64,000 bases of DNA from Muribaculaceae bacterium Isolate-037 (Harlan) (GTDB taxonomy: Bacteria > Bacteroidota > Bacteroidia > Bacteroidales > Muribaculaceae), in NCBI GenBank assembly GCA_003762615.1, contig RIAZ01000010.1:1-64000 (forward strand), read 5' to 3'. The notes beneath the pieces were generated by a model that worked only from the letters and a program-made list of their open reading frames with translations, made no database searches and was not told the origin of the DNA. Both the position numbers and the translations under genes were made by a program. Numbering within the stretch: position 1 is the stretch's first letter; every line of letters begins with the position of its first letter. This document shows, in pieces, positions 34,769 through 42,744 of this stretch.

Positions 34769-36516
34769 CAGCTGTAAACAATACGGCATCACGTCGCAGT
34801 TCGTATCTTGTGGGGAAAGCGTTCCGCAGTTTCCTTCTTGCATCGGTGCTCACGGCTGCCGCCTCGCAGGTGGGCAACCTGATAGATGGTCTGATGTTGA
34901 GTCATTTCATAGGAGAGGACGCCATGAGTGCCATCAATATCACCACGCCTGTCACGCAGACGATGTTTGCCATCTGTATCCTTATCGGGGTCGGCGGCTC
35001 GATGCTTGCCGGCATGGCGATAGGGAATCATCGCAGGGATGAGGCGTCGGGCATCTTCTCAATGGTGGCTACGAGTGCTGTGGTAATCGGATTGATAATC
35101 GGATCTTTGGGGATGGTGTTTTTCCATCCCCTCATATCCACCCTCTGCCCGGATACAGCTCTTATGGGCTACACCGGAGATTATCTTCAGATAGTATTGC
35201 CGTCGGCAGCAATCTATATGCTAATGGTTGTGGTACAGATGTTTGTTACTCTTGATGGTGAGCCTAAGAGAGTTACCGCCGCACTGACCACGTGTACGGT
35301 TGTCAATCTGTCGCTTGACTATGTTTTCATCGTGCCGCTGAATATGGGTGTCACCGGTGCGGGTATCGCGACTGTGGTCAGCTATGTTGCGGCAATCACT
35401 GTGCTGCTTCTCCATTTCCGGAAGGAGGGGACGTTGCGCTACACATTGCCGCGTCAGGCGGCACTGATAAAGTCTATTGCCACTATGGGGCTACCGTTCG
35501 GTATTGCCACGGTGCTGGTGGCGGTGCAGATGCTGGGTAATAACCTTGTGGCGATCAATCTGATGGGCACGGCGGGTATTGTTGCCCTGTCGGTTTGTAT
35601 GTATCTGCTGAGGTTCTCGATGATTATACTGACGGGTACCCTTGAATCGTTTCAGCCTGTGGCGGCTATCCTCAAAGGGTCGGGCGACAACCGTGGCGTG
35701 TCGCTTGTGCTTGGTAAGGCGTATGGTTTCCTGGCATTCAGTCTTACGCTCTTCGCGTTGATCATGATTCTGTTTCCGGGTTGGATAATAAGTCTGTTCG
35801 ACATTACTGACCCTGATTCGATGGATATGATGCATAGTGCGTTGCCTGCGTTTGCGTTCAACGTCATACTTCAGGCTGTAGTGTATCTCCTGATTCCCGT
35901 CTATCAGCTTTATTCCCATCGAAAACTTGCGTTGGTAATCTCTTTCGGTCAGCCTCTCATGCCACTGGTGTGCTTCTGGGCATTGACCACATTGTCAGCT
36001 CATGGGTGTGGGATAAATCCGTGGTGGGGTTTTGCGTTGGGTCAGCTTCTTGTGGCGGTCATCGTGTATTTCTGTACTTTATCACGCCGTCATGATGACA
36101 GTGCGCCATTCGTTCTGATACCGCGTGCGAATCCCGACCGTATTTTCGACACTACGGTGAAGCCGGATTTCGGCAGTATGCAGGAGGGTCTGAAGGAGAC
36201 TGATGAGTGGCTGAAGCGACAGGGTGTTGGTGATGAGATTCGCAACCGTGTTGTGTTGGCTATGGAGGAGTCTGTGAAGAACGTGATTCAGCATGGTCTT
36301 TCGAAGCGCAGGAAGTCGGCGATTGATGTGCGTATCTCTCTCGAACCGGATAGTATCCGGTATGTGCTCAATGATGAGGGTGTGCCTTTCAATCCGATGA
36401 CGTGTAAGCCGGATGGGGGGTATGGTCTTACTATTGTGCAGAACATCTGTGATGATGTGAAGTATGAGTATCTGTTTCATCAGAACATTCTTCAGTTGGA
36501 ATGGAAACGGCATTGA
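34765..36516 (+). CDS. MATE-family exporter fused to an RsbW-like ATPase domain
   Basis: A 583-residue fusion. Residues ~15-440 are a 12-helix MATE (MOP superfamily) transporter of the DinF/NorM kind, including SQVGNLIDGLMLSHFIGEDA and GVTGAGIATVVSYV. Residues ~455-583 are a GHKL/HATPase_c_2 domain: N box RNRVVLAMEESVKNVIQHG, G1 box VLNDEGVPFNP and G2 box GGYGLTIVQNICDD, with no histidine-kinase phosphoacceptor domain. The ATG overlaps the NRPS stop codon (ATGA, 34765-34768), so translation is coupled and the transporter probably exports the NRPS product. The attached domain resembles the anti-sigma kinases RsbW/SpoIIAB and would face the cytoplasm, where the STAS protein could reach it. Confidence 0.92.
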   Translation: MTAVNNTASRRSSYLVGKAFRSFLLASVLTAAASQVGNLIDGLMLSHFIGEDAMSAINITTPVTQTMFAICILIGVGGSMLAGMAIGNHRRDEASGIFSMVATSAVVIGLIIGSLGMVFFHPLISTLCPDTALMGYTGDYLQIVLPSAAIYMLMVVVQMFVTLDGEPKRVTAALTTCTVVNLSLDYVFIVPLNMGVTGAGIATVVSYVAAITVLLLHFRKEGTLRYTLPRQAALIKSIATMGLPFGIATVLVAVQMLGNNLVAINLMGTAGIVALSVCMYLLRFSMIILTGTLESFQPVAAILKGSGDNRGVSLVLGKAYGFLAFSLTLFALIMILFPGWIISLFDITDPDSMDMMHSALPAFAFNVILQAVVYLLIPVYQLYSHRKLALVISFGQPLMPLVCFWALTTLSAHGCGINPWWGFALGQLLVAVIVYFCTLSRRHDDSAPFVLIPRANPDRIFDTTVKPDFGSMQEGLKETDEWLKRQGVGDEIRNRVVLAMEESVKNVIQHGLSKRRKSAIDVRISLEPDSIRYVLNDEGVPFNPMTCKPDGGYGLTIVQNICDDVKYEYLFHQNILQLEWKRH

Positions 36517-37082
36517 TTGTGGAGGTGCCTGCGGGTCTGACTCCGCAGCAGTTGAGTGTGGAGGCCTATAGGGCACTTGCCCGGTTGTTGCGTGAGGAGT
36601 GTTGTCTGGAGGTTATGCCTGATATAGTGAAGGATTCCAACGGGAAACCGTGGTTTCCTTCACGTCCGGATCTCCATTTCTCGGTGTCGCATTGTAGGAG
36701 TGCGGTAATGGTGGCGATATCTTCGCAGCCTGTAGGTTGCGACATAGAGGATATTGTGACTGATGATGATGTGGGGATGCTCCTTGAAGTGGCGTTCAGT
36801 GATGAAGATAGGGAGCGCATACTCGCCGCATCTGATCCCCGCAAAGAGTTGACCCGGCTTTGGACTATAAAGGAGTCAAACGTAAAACGTCACGGTGTAA
36901 TCCCCGACGATCCCCGTCTCTGGCCTTCAATGACTATCCCTTCTGAACTATCTGCAAACACACATACCCCATCTGCAACCCCCCACAAACCGATATACAT
37001 CAAAACCGGCATCACGCAGACCTACGCCTGGAGCATCACCGGCAATTACCCCGTCCCTCGCTTAAAAAATATAATCCTATAA
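36501..37082 (+). CDS. Sfp-type 4'-phosphopantetheinyl transferase
   Basis: A 193-residue transferase that moves phosphopantetheine from coenzyme A to the carrier-domain serines of the NRPS. Family motifs are present: LHFSVSHCRSAVMVAIS, the metal-binding GCDIEDI, and LTRLWTIKESNVKRHG (the WxxKES motif). The start lies 16 bases inside the MATE-fusion gene, in another frame, so it is coupled to the same transcript. It is the last gene of the operon. After residue ~130 the sequence becomes Pro/Thr-rich and less typical, and codon use also shifts there. Confidence 0.9.
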   Translation: METALIVEVPAGLTPQQLSVEAYRALARLLREECCLEVMPDIVKDSNGKPWFPSRPDLHFSVSHCRSAVMVAISSQPVGCDIEDIVTDDDVGMLLEVAFSDEDRERILAASDPRKELTRLWTIKESNVKRHGVIPDDPRLWPSMTIPSELSANTHTPSATPHKPIYIKTGITQTYAWSITGNYPVPRLKNIIL

Positions 37083-37602
37083 TCTTTTATTCAGTAGTCT
37101 TTCTATTAGCAGGTAAGGGGCAGTTTGGATTACTTTATAGATACATAAATCATAAAAAAAAACAGATATTTAAAGTTGTAATACGTTTGATTTTTTGATT
37201 CAAAATATAATGGTCTATTTTTAGAAAAGAGCATCTAAAATGTGCGAATTTATGATCCGTGGGTACACTCCATAGGTTTTAATTCTTACTTCAAAAACTG
37301 GAATGCGTAATTGAATACCCTATAAAATAATTGACTCGTCATACTCAATAATACAAAGATAAATTGTATCTTTCCTCTAAAGAAAATTTTTTATTTATTC
37401 TGCTGGTGTAAAATCTCGTAGATTTTATATAAATTTGCACTTAAATTTGAAAAGTATGTCAACTCGGAATAACGTTGAGTTTTATGAACTTCTGAAATCT
37501 CGCATCAAAGAGAAGGTCTCAATCTTTTTGATGAGTAATATTTTAGAATATACTATCAATATCAATCAAATCATACGGTTAAATGTATATATAACAAAAG
37601 AT
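37083..37602. other. AT-rich gap after the NRPS operon
   Basis: About 520 bases with no convincing gene. A short frame precedes and joins the next gene's frame but has no coding character. A TAAATTTG -7-like box lies at 37430-37437 without a good -33 partner. Composition drops sharply in GC here and marks the left edge of the accessory region. Confidence 0.5.
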
Positions 37603-38106
37603 ATGAAACAATTTATTGTAGCATTTATATTTTTGGCGTTTGTAACAAGTTCATATGCCCAAAAAATAAAAAAACACGAAATAGACAAGTTTACAAAGGA
37701 GGAATTTGTACAAACTTCTTCTGTTAAACTATTTGATGTGTTTGGCTTTATGAGAAGACATAAATTTGAATGCTACATTGAGAAACATGGGGATATAATC
37801 ACAATGCCAGCTATTATGGGATTTGATTGTGAGAATATTAATATTGACAAAAACAGTGGTGTTATATTTTTATTGGATAATGATGAAACAATTGAATTGT
37901 TAACTGAATTTATAGGAGATACTGACAGGTATAATAGGTTTTCTACCTGTTTTAAATTATCTCCAGAGGATGTGGAAAAACTGAGAAATAACAAAGTCGT
38001 ATCTGTTCGAATTAATTATGTTGGTGGACACTATGATGCAGAAGTGAAAGAAAAGAATCAATCTAAAATTTCTAATATGCTCAATTTGGTCCTACCTAAG
38101 TTGTGA
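37603..38106 (+). CDS. Exported protein of unknown function
   Basis: A 167-residue protein with a clear signal peptide (MKQFIVAFIFLAFVTSSYAQ). The mature part is mixed alpha/beta and polar, with no cysteine pair near the ends and no recognised motif. I use the ATG at 37603 because it places the signal peptide at the N-terminus; the frame is open back to 37435, but the extra 56 residues would bury the signal. AT-rich and alone on its strand; a hairpin follows. Function unknown. Confidence 0.65.
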   Translation: MKQFIVAFIFLAFVTSSYAQKIKKHEIDKFTKEEFVQTSSVKLFDVFGFMRRHKFECYIEKHGDIITMPAIMGFDCENINIDKNSGVIFLLDNDETIELLTEFIGDTDRYNRFSTCFKLSPEDVEKLRNNKVVSVRINYVGGHYDAEVKEKNQSKISNMLNLVLPKL

Positions 38107-38120
38107 TTTCGATAAAATGA

Positions 38121-38161
38121 ATTTCCATTAGAGCAATTAAACTTGTTTCTCTAATGGAAAT
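38121..38161. terminator. Hairpin between convergent genes
   Basis: ATTTCCATTAGAG at 38121-38133 pairs exactly with CTCTAATGGAAAT at 38149-38161 across a 15-base loop. It lies 15 bases from each of two convergent genes and can serve both as terminator; T tracts are weak. Confidence 0.65.
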
Positions 38162-38175
38162 CCAAAACTTGGATT

Positions 38176-39246
38176 TTAATAAGATTGATTGATGAATATT
38201 TTCAATAACGTTGGCTTGTGAATATATCTCTTTCTGCCATCCTTTTTATATGGTATATCTTTGATAATATCCATGTGATAATATAGAACATTTCGGTTAT
38301 GCCCAACCAATTGAACGGCTTCGCCGGTTCCAATCCAAATGGTAGGATCTATATTTTCCGATATCGTAGAAATATTAACGTATTCCCAACGAAAACCACC
38401 TGCAGTGGTGCGTTTACCCTTACAACATTTAACAATACAACTACTGTCAATTCCAACTAATTCTCCAGCAGATTTCGTGGAATCAAATTCGGCAATAGGT
38501 TCTCTATTAAGAGTTAACTGACGTACCGGAATACTTATATTTTTGCTTATCTTTGTTATTATAGCATCTGTAATCGGATGTTCATTATGATAGATAAGTG
38601 CTGAAGCTTGAATTTTCGCTTTATAAGAGTTTGACTTTTTCTTTCCATACCATATATTCTTTTCTCCAGAACGAGATTTGGACATTTTTGCACAAGATTC
38701 TTGTGAATGCTTTTTGCCGAACATTCCGTTTTTCTCTCCCTTTAAACTAAGGGATAAGCGTTTCCTATGTTCTTTATCAGAATCGATTTCTCTTCTCCAT
38801 TCTCTCCATTTGGGATCTTTATATAGAGCTTTCATTCTCACGCTTTGAGCTTCTTTTTCTTCTAATGTTCGAGGAGTGCCAGGTTTCCCTATTCGTGCTT
38901 GACTCATTTTTGCTCGTTGTTCTTCTGTGAATTTGAATCCGCGAGTGGTATAACCGCCAAGGGTCATATTATATCCATTGGTATAGCTATCATACTTTTC
39001 AATATAAAAAGATTCCAATTCATCGAGTTTCAGAGTTGCATCAAAACTGCAATTAAATTTAATTCTTTCAATCACTTCGTATGAGAATGAAGATGGTCCA
39101 TATTTTTTACGAGCAGCGTCAATTTTATCGCCACCATATCTCTTGTTAATATTCAAAAAAGTTTTTCGTCGTCTTCGTTCCTGTGTGGTTTGTCCAATAT
39201 AGATTTTTCCAGAAGGACTTGTGTACTTATATATAATACCTATCAT
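38176..39246 (-). CDS. GIY-YIG endonuclease with NUMOD DNA-binding modules
   Basis: A 356-residue free-standing homing-endonuclease-like protein. The nuclease core starts at residue 1: GIIYKYTSPSGKIYIGQT (GIY-YIG variant IYKY...YIG), with the catalytic RRR region and E in DELESFYIEKY. Two or three NUMOD3-type repeats follow (TEEQRAKMSQARIGK, GEKNGMFGKKHSQESCAKMS, SGEKNIWYGKK). Then a NUMOD1-like helix-turn-helix (ADFDSTKSAGE-like, here AEFDSTKSAGELVGIDSS). Such genes are typical of phages and selfish elements. The start is preceded by AAGGAGGT, a strong Shine-Dalgarno unusual for Bacteroidales, which suggests foreign origin. Confidence 0.9.
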   Translation of the reverse strand: MIGIIYKYTSPSGKIYIGQTTQERRRRKTFLNINKRYGGDKIDAARKKYGPSSFSYEVIERIKFNCSFDATLKLDELESFYIEKYDSYTNGYNMTLGGYTTRGFKFTEEQRAKMSQARIGKPGTPRTLEEKEAQSVRMKALYKDPKWREWRREIDSDKEHRKRLSLSLKGEKNGMFGKKHSQESCAKMSKSRSGEKNIWYGKKKSNSYKAKIQASALIYHNEHPITDAIITKISKNISIPVRQLTLNREPIAEFDSTKSAGELVGIDSSCIVKCCKGKRTTAGGFRWEYVNISTISENIDPTIWIGTGEAVQLVGHNRNVLYYHMDIIKDIPYKKDGRKRYIHKPTLLKIFINQSY

Positions 39247-39404
39247 ACACTGACCTCCTTTCTAAGTAGAATATTGATGATTGTGAAAATCTGATTTCTG
39301 ACTATAAATATACCGAAGCTCTTGTCACAAAACAATGTATCGCTATAATCAAGCGATATATAAACAGAATAGAATTCTGTAATCCCATTTATTGAATTTT
39401 TCAT
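39243..39404 (-). CDS. Possible small leader protein before the endonuclease
   Basis: A 53-residue frame from an ATG at 39404 whose stop codon overlaps the endonuclease start (TGA within ATGA, 39243-39246). The Shine-Dalgarno of the endonuclease lies inside this frame. The peptide has an aromatic N-terminal part and a hydrophobic stretch (IFIVRNQIFTIINILL). I recognise no family. The overlap suggests a coupled leader frame, but chance cannot be excluded. Confidence 0.35.
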   Translation of the reverse strand: MKNSINGITEFYSVYISLDYSDTLFCDKSFGIFIVRNQIFTIINILLRKEVSV

Positions 39405-39689
39405 TTGTTTGAATTTTAAATACTTCCGATATGGAAGCATAGTGAGGGGACAACGAAAGGAAGTCTCCTCTTTAGGGATTACGTTGCAAATTTAATAACA
39501 AATTTGGATATTTCAAAATACATATTCATTATGAGACGGCACTTTGAAACAATATTTTAGTTATATACGCGAGTTCTGGATAAGGACTCCACAAAAAAAT
39601 TGAAACGGCAGCTTGAAGAAAGTTACTGTTCTATTTGATAATATTACTGATATTTAGTAATTTAAGGGTATGTAAATGAGATGCATATC

Positions 39690-40256
39690 ATGGTTACTAG
39701 GGATAAATTTAGTGAAATTTTTTTGTATTGCAGACGATTTTTGCAAAGAATTTGAAGTCGAGATGTCAAAAACGCTCTCCCTACCTCAAAAGACGCTCCA
39801 ATACGTAAACGCATGATGTCCGATTCGGAGGTAATCACAATCCTGATCTGTTTTCACTTCAACAGCTACTGGAATTTTAAACATTATTATCTCGGATGCG
39901 TGTGTCAACATTAGCGAGACCTTTCCACGCACATTCTCCTATAACCACTTTGTGGAGGGCATGCTGCGCTGCTTTGTGGCTCTTACAATGATTCTGAGGC
40001 TCGCATGTTTCGGAATATGTTCGGGCATAAGTTTTGTTGACAGCACATGCATTCCGGTAATCCATAACAAACGCCAGTTCAACATGAAAGTCTTCAAATG
40101 TATAGCAGAAAAAGGAAAAACTCAATGGGATGGAACGTAGGTTTTAAGCTGCATCTATTCGGTCGAGGCTACGTCGTAATCGATACCCTCTACATCGGTG
40201 CCGAGAAATTCCCCGTTCATTCCGTCAGCACCTTCAACATTTCAGGCGTGATTTAG
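39690..40256 (+). pseudogene. Decayed IS982-family transposase
   Basis: Fragments of an IS982-type DDE transposase occur in shifting frames. From ATG 39690 comes DKFSEIF, then in another frame ADDFCKEFEVEMSKTLSLPQ. From 39813 comes MMSDSEVITILICFHF with NFKHYYL. From ~39940 comes FVEGMLRCF, ISFVDSTCIPV (first catalytic D) and FNMKVFKCIAEKGK. After one more shift comes GFKLHLF. At least four frameshifts or stops, and the total is shorter than an intact ~290-residue transposase, so internal sequence is missing as well. No terminal inverted repeats were identified. The piece after ~40160 cannot be assigned. Confidence 0.8.
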
Positions 40257-40320
40257 CCCTTAAATGTTAAAAATGAGCCTTGAAGCAAAACTTTTCACTG
40301 AAATATTTTATAGTATAAAT

Positions 40321-40430
40321 ACAAAGTTGTAACTTTGTAACCGTAAAACAAGTCGATTATCGGTTTCTACCGAGTCAAAGATAACCGAACCCGTTAGCAT
40401 CCCGTTGAACTGCTGGCGGGTCACTTTTTT
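40321..40430 (+). ncRNA. Candidate structured RNA upstream of the Abi_2 gene (abiF-RNA-like)
   Basis: The 110 bases between the IS remnant and the Abi_2 start carry three stems. AAAGTTG/AACTTTG-type pairing lies at 40321-40338. TCGGT-TTCT-ACCGA lies near 40350-40363. A terminator-like hairpin at 40389-40421 (ACCCGTTAGCA/TGCTGGCGGGT) is followed by a run of six T ending four bases before the ATG. TCGGTT can alternatively pair with AACCGA at 40384-40389. A structured RNA called the abiF motif is known beside this gene family; that this is a member is inference. Confidence 0.55.
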
Positions 40431-40434
40431 ATAT

Positions 40435-41355
40435 ATGAATCAGAAGCCACGTTCTATTGATGAACACATAAAGCACCTTCAAAATCGAGGAATGCAATTC
40501 CCCGACATGAATTCTGCTGTTGAATTTTTTTCTCGTATCAGTTATTCCCGGTTGAAATATTATTGGCGTGACATGATAGATGATGAAACCGACGGTGATT
40601 TCATCGAGGGTGCCTCGTTTGATACCGTGATTGAACGATATTTGTTAGACCACGACCTCAGAATGATATTGTTTGATGCAATCGAAACTATTGAAGTCGC
40701 TTTCAGAGCAAAAATCATCAATCACATGTCGAAAGCAGCAGACAATGGCTTATGGTATCTTGATTCTTCATTATTTGAAGATAAACAAAGGCACCAAGAC
40801 TTTGTGCTTGACCTTAAATACGAGTTTGAGCGAAGCACTGAACCGTTTGCAAAAAAATATATAGCTGAACATTCTAATTGGGATTCGGAATCATTCAGTG
40901 GAGACAATCCGGATGCGTGGTTGATTATTGAGATCGCAACTTTCGGAACATTATCCAAAATGTACAAGAACCTTAAAAGTCAGTTACCTCAGCGGTCGGC
41001 GATTGCTAATGATTTCGGACTCTATTCCTCAAAAGACTTTTCTAATTGGATTGAAGTTATCTCATTGCTCAGAAACATAGCGGCCCATCATTCCCGACTT
41101 TGGAACAGAAGCTTTAGCAAGAAAGTTTCTGATCCAAAAGGGAAACGTGACCGTTGGCTGAACGGAGCTTTTACCGAGCAACAGAAGAAAAAGCCCTATG
41201 CCGTAGCATGTGCAGTGGCTTACTTGTGTCGAGCTATCAATCCTCGACATAAGTTTTCGCTCTCTGTCAAAGAATTAGCCAGCAAATATCAAAATATTTC
41301 GTTTGGCAAATATGGGTTTCCTATCCGTTGGGAATCAGAGCCTTTGTGGAGATAA
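40435..41355 (+). CDS. Abi_2-family (AbiD/AbiF-like) HEPN abortive infection protein
   Basis: A 306-residue protein of the Abi_2 family, phage-exclusion proteins with a HEPN RNase fold. The start (IDEHIKHLQNRGMQF...SYSRLKYYWRDM) matches the family. The HEPN catalytic motif R-x4-H is intact in LLRNIAAHHSRLWNR, followed by ACAVAYLCRAINP. I use the ATG at 40435; the TTG at 40405 lies inside the upstream hairpin. The close placement of a structured RNA directly before the ATG fits models in which the RNA restrains the toxin. A Crp-type regulator gene starts 20 bases downstream and may be cotranscribed. Confidence 0.9.
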   Translation: MNQKPRSIDEHIKHLQNRGMQFPDMNSAVEFFSRISYSRLKYYWRDMIDDETDGDFIEGASFDTVIERYLLDHDLRMILFDAIETIEVAFRAKIINHMSKAADNGLWYLDSSLFEDKQRHQDFVLDLKYEFERSTEPFAKKYIAEHSNWDSESFSGDNPDAWLIIEIATFGTLSKMYKNLKSQLPQRSAIANDFGLYSSKDFSNWIEVISLLRNIAAHHSRLWNRSFSKKVSDPKGKRDRWLNGAFTEQQKKKPYAVACAVAYLCRAINPRHKFSLSVKELASKYQNISFGKYGFPIRWESEPLWR

Positions 41356-41375
41356 ACCAAATTTACACATTCCAA

Positions 41376-41942
41376 ATGGCTGACAAATTCAACACATATC
41401 AAGAGGGTATTGACTTGGAGTTGTTTCGCTCGTTTTGTGAGGAACATGGTAGGCTTATGTCCTTTTCTAAAGGGGAGCATTTTACAAGACAAGGAAATAT
41501 GTGCCGGCATTGGGGATTCATAACCAAAGGTCATTTTGCTTATACGGTCATTGACTCGTCAGGAAATGAAAAGATTGTCGGATTTGCATTCCAAGATACG
41601 CTCGTTGGCGACAGCTTCAGTATTATCAAAAAAGCAACAAGTCTAACTGATATTGTTGCAATTTCTGATACCGAGGTAATAACTTGTGATGCTACTGACT
41701 TTCGCTTACTACTAAATTCAGACCTTAACATCCGGGTAGGTTTTGCGGAAAATTTGTTTGAAGACATATATACCCGTTACTTGCACCTTCATTCACTATC
41801 GCCCAAAGAAAGGTATCTACAGATAATAAAAGATTGTCCTGAGATTCTTCAATCTATATCATTGAAGCAGCTTGCTTCATATCTTATGATAACGCCGACC
41901 TATCTCAGCCAAATTCGGAAACAACTCTTAATCGAGAAATAA
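41376..41942 (+). CDS. Crp/Fnr-family transcriptional regulator
   Basis: A 188-residue regulator: cyclic-nucleotide-binding-like beta roll (~20-120, including FSKGEHFTRQGNMCRHWGFITKG split across two strands) and a short C-terminal helix-turn-helix (SLKQLASYLMITPTYLSQIRK). It lacks the cysteine set of iron-sulfur FNR and a convincing cAMP pocket, so the signal is unknown. The ATG at 41376 is preferred over an in-frame GTG/TTG-type start at 41328, which lies inside the Abi gene. A perfect palindrome lies between it and the next gene, an SDR enzyme, probably its target. Confidence 0.88.
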   Translation: MADKFNTYQEGIDLELFRSFCEEHGRLMSFSKGEHFTRQGNMCRHWGFITKGHFAYTVIDSSGNEKIVGFAFQDTLVGDSFSIIKKATSLTDIVAISDTEVITCDATDFRLLLNSDLNIRVGFAENLFEDIYTRYLHLHSLSPKERYLQIIKDCPEILQSISLKQLASYLMITPTYLSQIRKQLLIEK

Positions 41943-41956
41943 TCTCAGGTTAATGC

Positions 41957-42005
41957 AACTCTCAAAATAGTTTGAGAGTTTTGTCGTAGTTTCGCTATAA
42001 TTTTG
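41957..42005 (+). promoter_or_regulatory. Palindromic operator and promoter of the SDR gene
   Basis: AACTCTCAAA at 41957-41966 and TTTGAGAGTT at 41971-41980 form a perfect 10-bp dyad around ATAG. The TTTG at 41971-41974 could act as -33 box to TAATTTTG at 41998-42005 (23-base spacer, longer than ideal). The ATG is at 42010, so the mRNA leader would be almost absent. The hairpin could also terminate the Crp-type gene. Confidence 0.6.
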
Positions 42006-42009
42006 CATC

Positions 42010-42711
42010 ATGGAAACTACTACGAATAATATTCTTATAATTGGTGCCACATCAGGCATAGGATATAGGTTATGGCAACATTATGTGTCGGAAGGTCATA
42101 ATGTTGCCGTAATTGGGCGAAGGAAGGAAGTCCTTGACAAAATGCAAAAGGATTTTCCGGAACAAACATTCCCAATATGTTGTGATATTTCCGACCTATC
42201 GGCTATAAATGAATTATTCAGAAATATCCCTGAAATATTTAGCAATATAGATATTGCTATTGTATGTGCCGGAGTCGGAGAATTAAATCCGGAACTTGAT
42301 ATTGATACCGAATTATCCACTGTATCAGTTAATGTGCAGGGTTGGACCAAAATGGTGGCAACACTCTATAAGTTATTTGAACGACAACAGTCAGGGCAAC
42401 TTGTAGCTCTGACGTCTATCGGAGGACTTCAACCAACTCCTATAGCTCCATCATATAGTGCGTCGAAGGCGTTTCAGATAAACTATATTAAAGCTCTTCA
42501 GAAAAAATCCAAGAATATACCAATAATTGTCACAGAGATACGTCCGGGTCTTGTTGACACAAGAATGGCTAAAGGGGAAGGGTTGTTTTGGGTAATGCCG
42601 TTGGATAAGGTGGTACCCATGATAATAAACGCTGTTTCCCGGAAGAAAAAACTTCAGATTGTAACAACTCGATGGTGTCTAATAAATTGGATTTTAAGAC
42701 ATTTAGTATAA
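42010..42711 (+). CDS. Short-chain dehydrogenase/reductase
   Basis: A 233-residue SDR oxidoreductase. The dinucleotide-binding motif is GATSGIG near the N-terminus, followed by the basic stretch GRRKEVL that suggests NADP preference. The catalytic serine region is LTSIGG, and YSASK carries the tyrosine and lysine. RPGLVDTRMAKG is the usual post-active-site motif. No signal peptide, hence cytosolic. It follows the Crp-type regulator with the palindromic promoter between, a regulator-target arrangement. Substrate not deducible. Confidence 0.9.
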   Translation: METTTNNILIIGATSGIGYRLWQHYVSEGHNVAVIGRRKEVLDKMQKDFPEQTFPICCDISDLSAINELFRNIPEIFSNIDIAIVCAGVGELNPELDIDTELSTVSVNVQGWTKMVATLYKLFERQQSGQLVALTSIGGLQPTPIAPSYSASKAFQINYIKALQKKSKNIPIIVTEIRPGLVDTRMAKGEGLFWVMPLDKVVPMIINAVSRKKKLQIVTTRWCLINWILRHLV

Positions 42712-42744
42712 CTGTAGATTTTATTAGTGGAAATCAATATAAAT

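Noticed and set aside
37435..37602. 56-residue extension before the exported protein at 37603
   Set aside because: It would bury the signal peptide; the stretch has no recognisable domain and probably is leader sequence.
37083..37602. tRNA, attachment site or origin in the AT-rich gap
   Set aside because: I found no cloverleaf, no repeated att-like sequence and no cluster of DnaA-box-like sites.
39952..40140. 62-residue protein as an intact gene
   Set aside because: It is one frame of the broken IS982 transposase.
40405..40434. TTG start for the Abi_2 gene
   Set aside because: It falls in the hairpin and T tract; the family's N-terminus begins just after the ATG at 40435.
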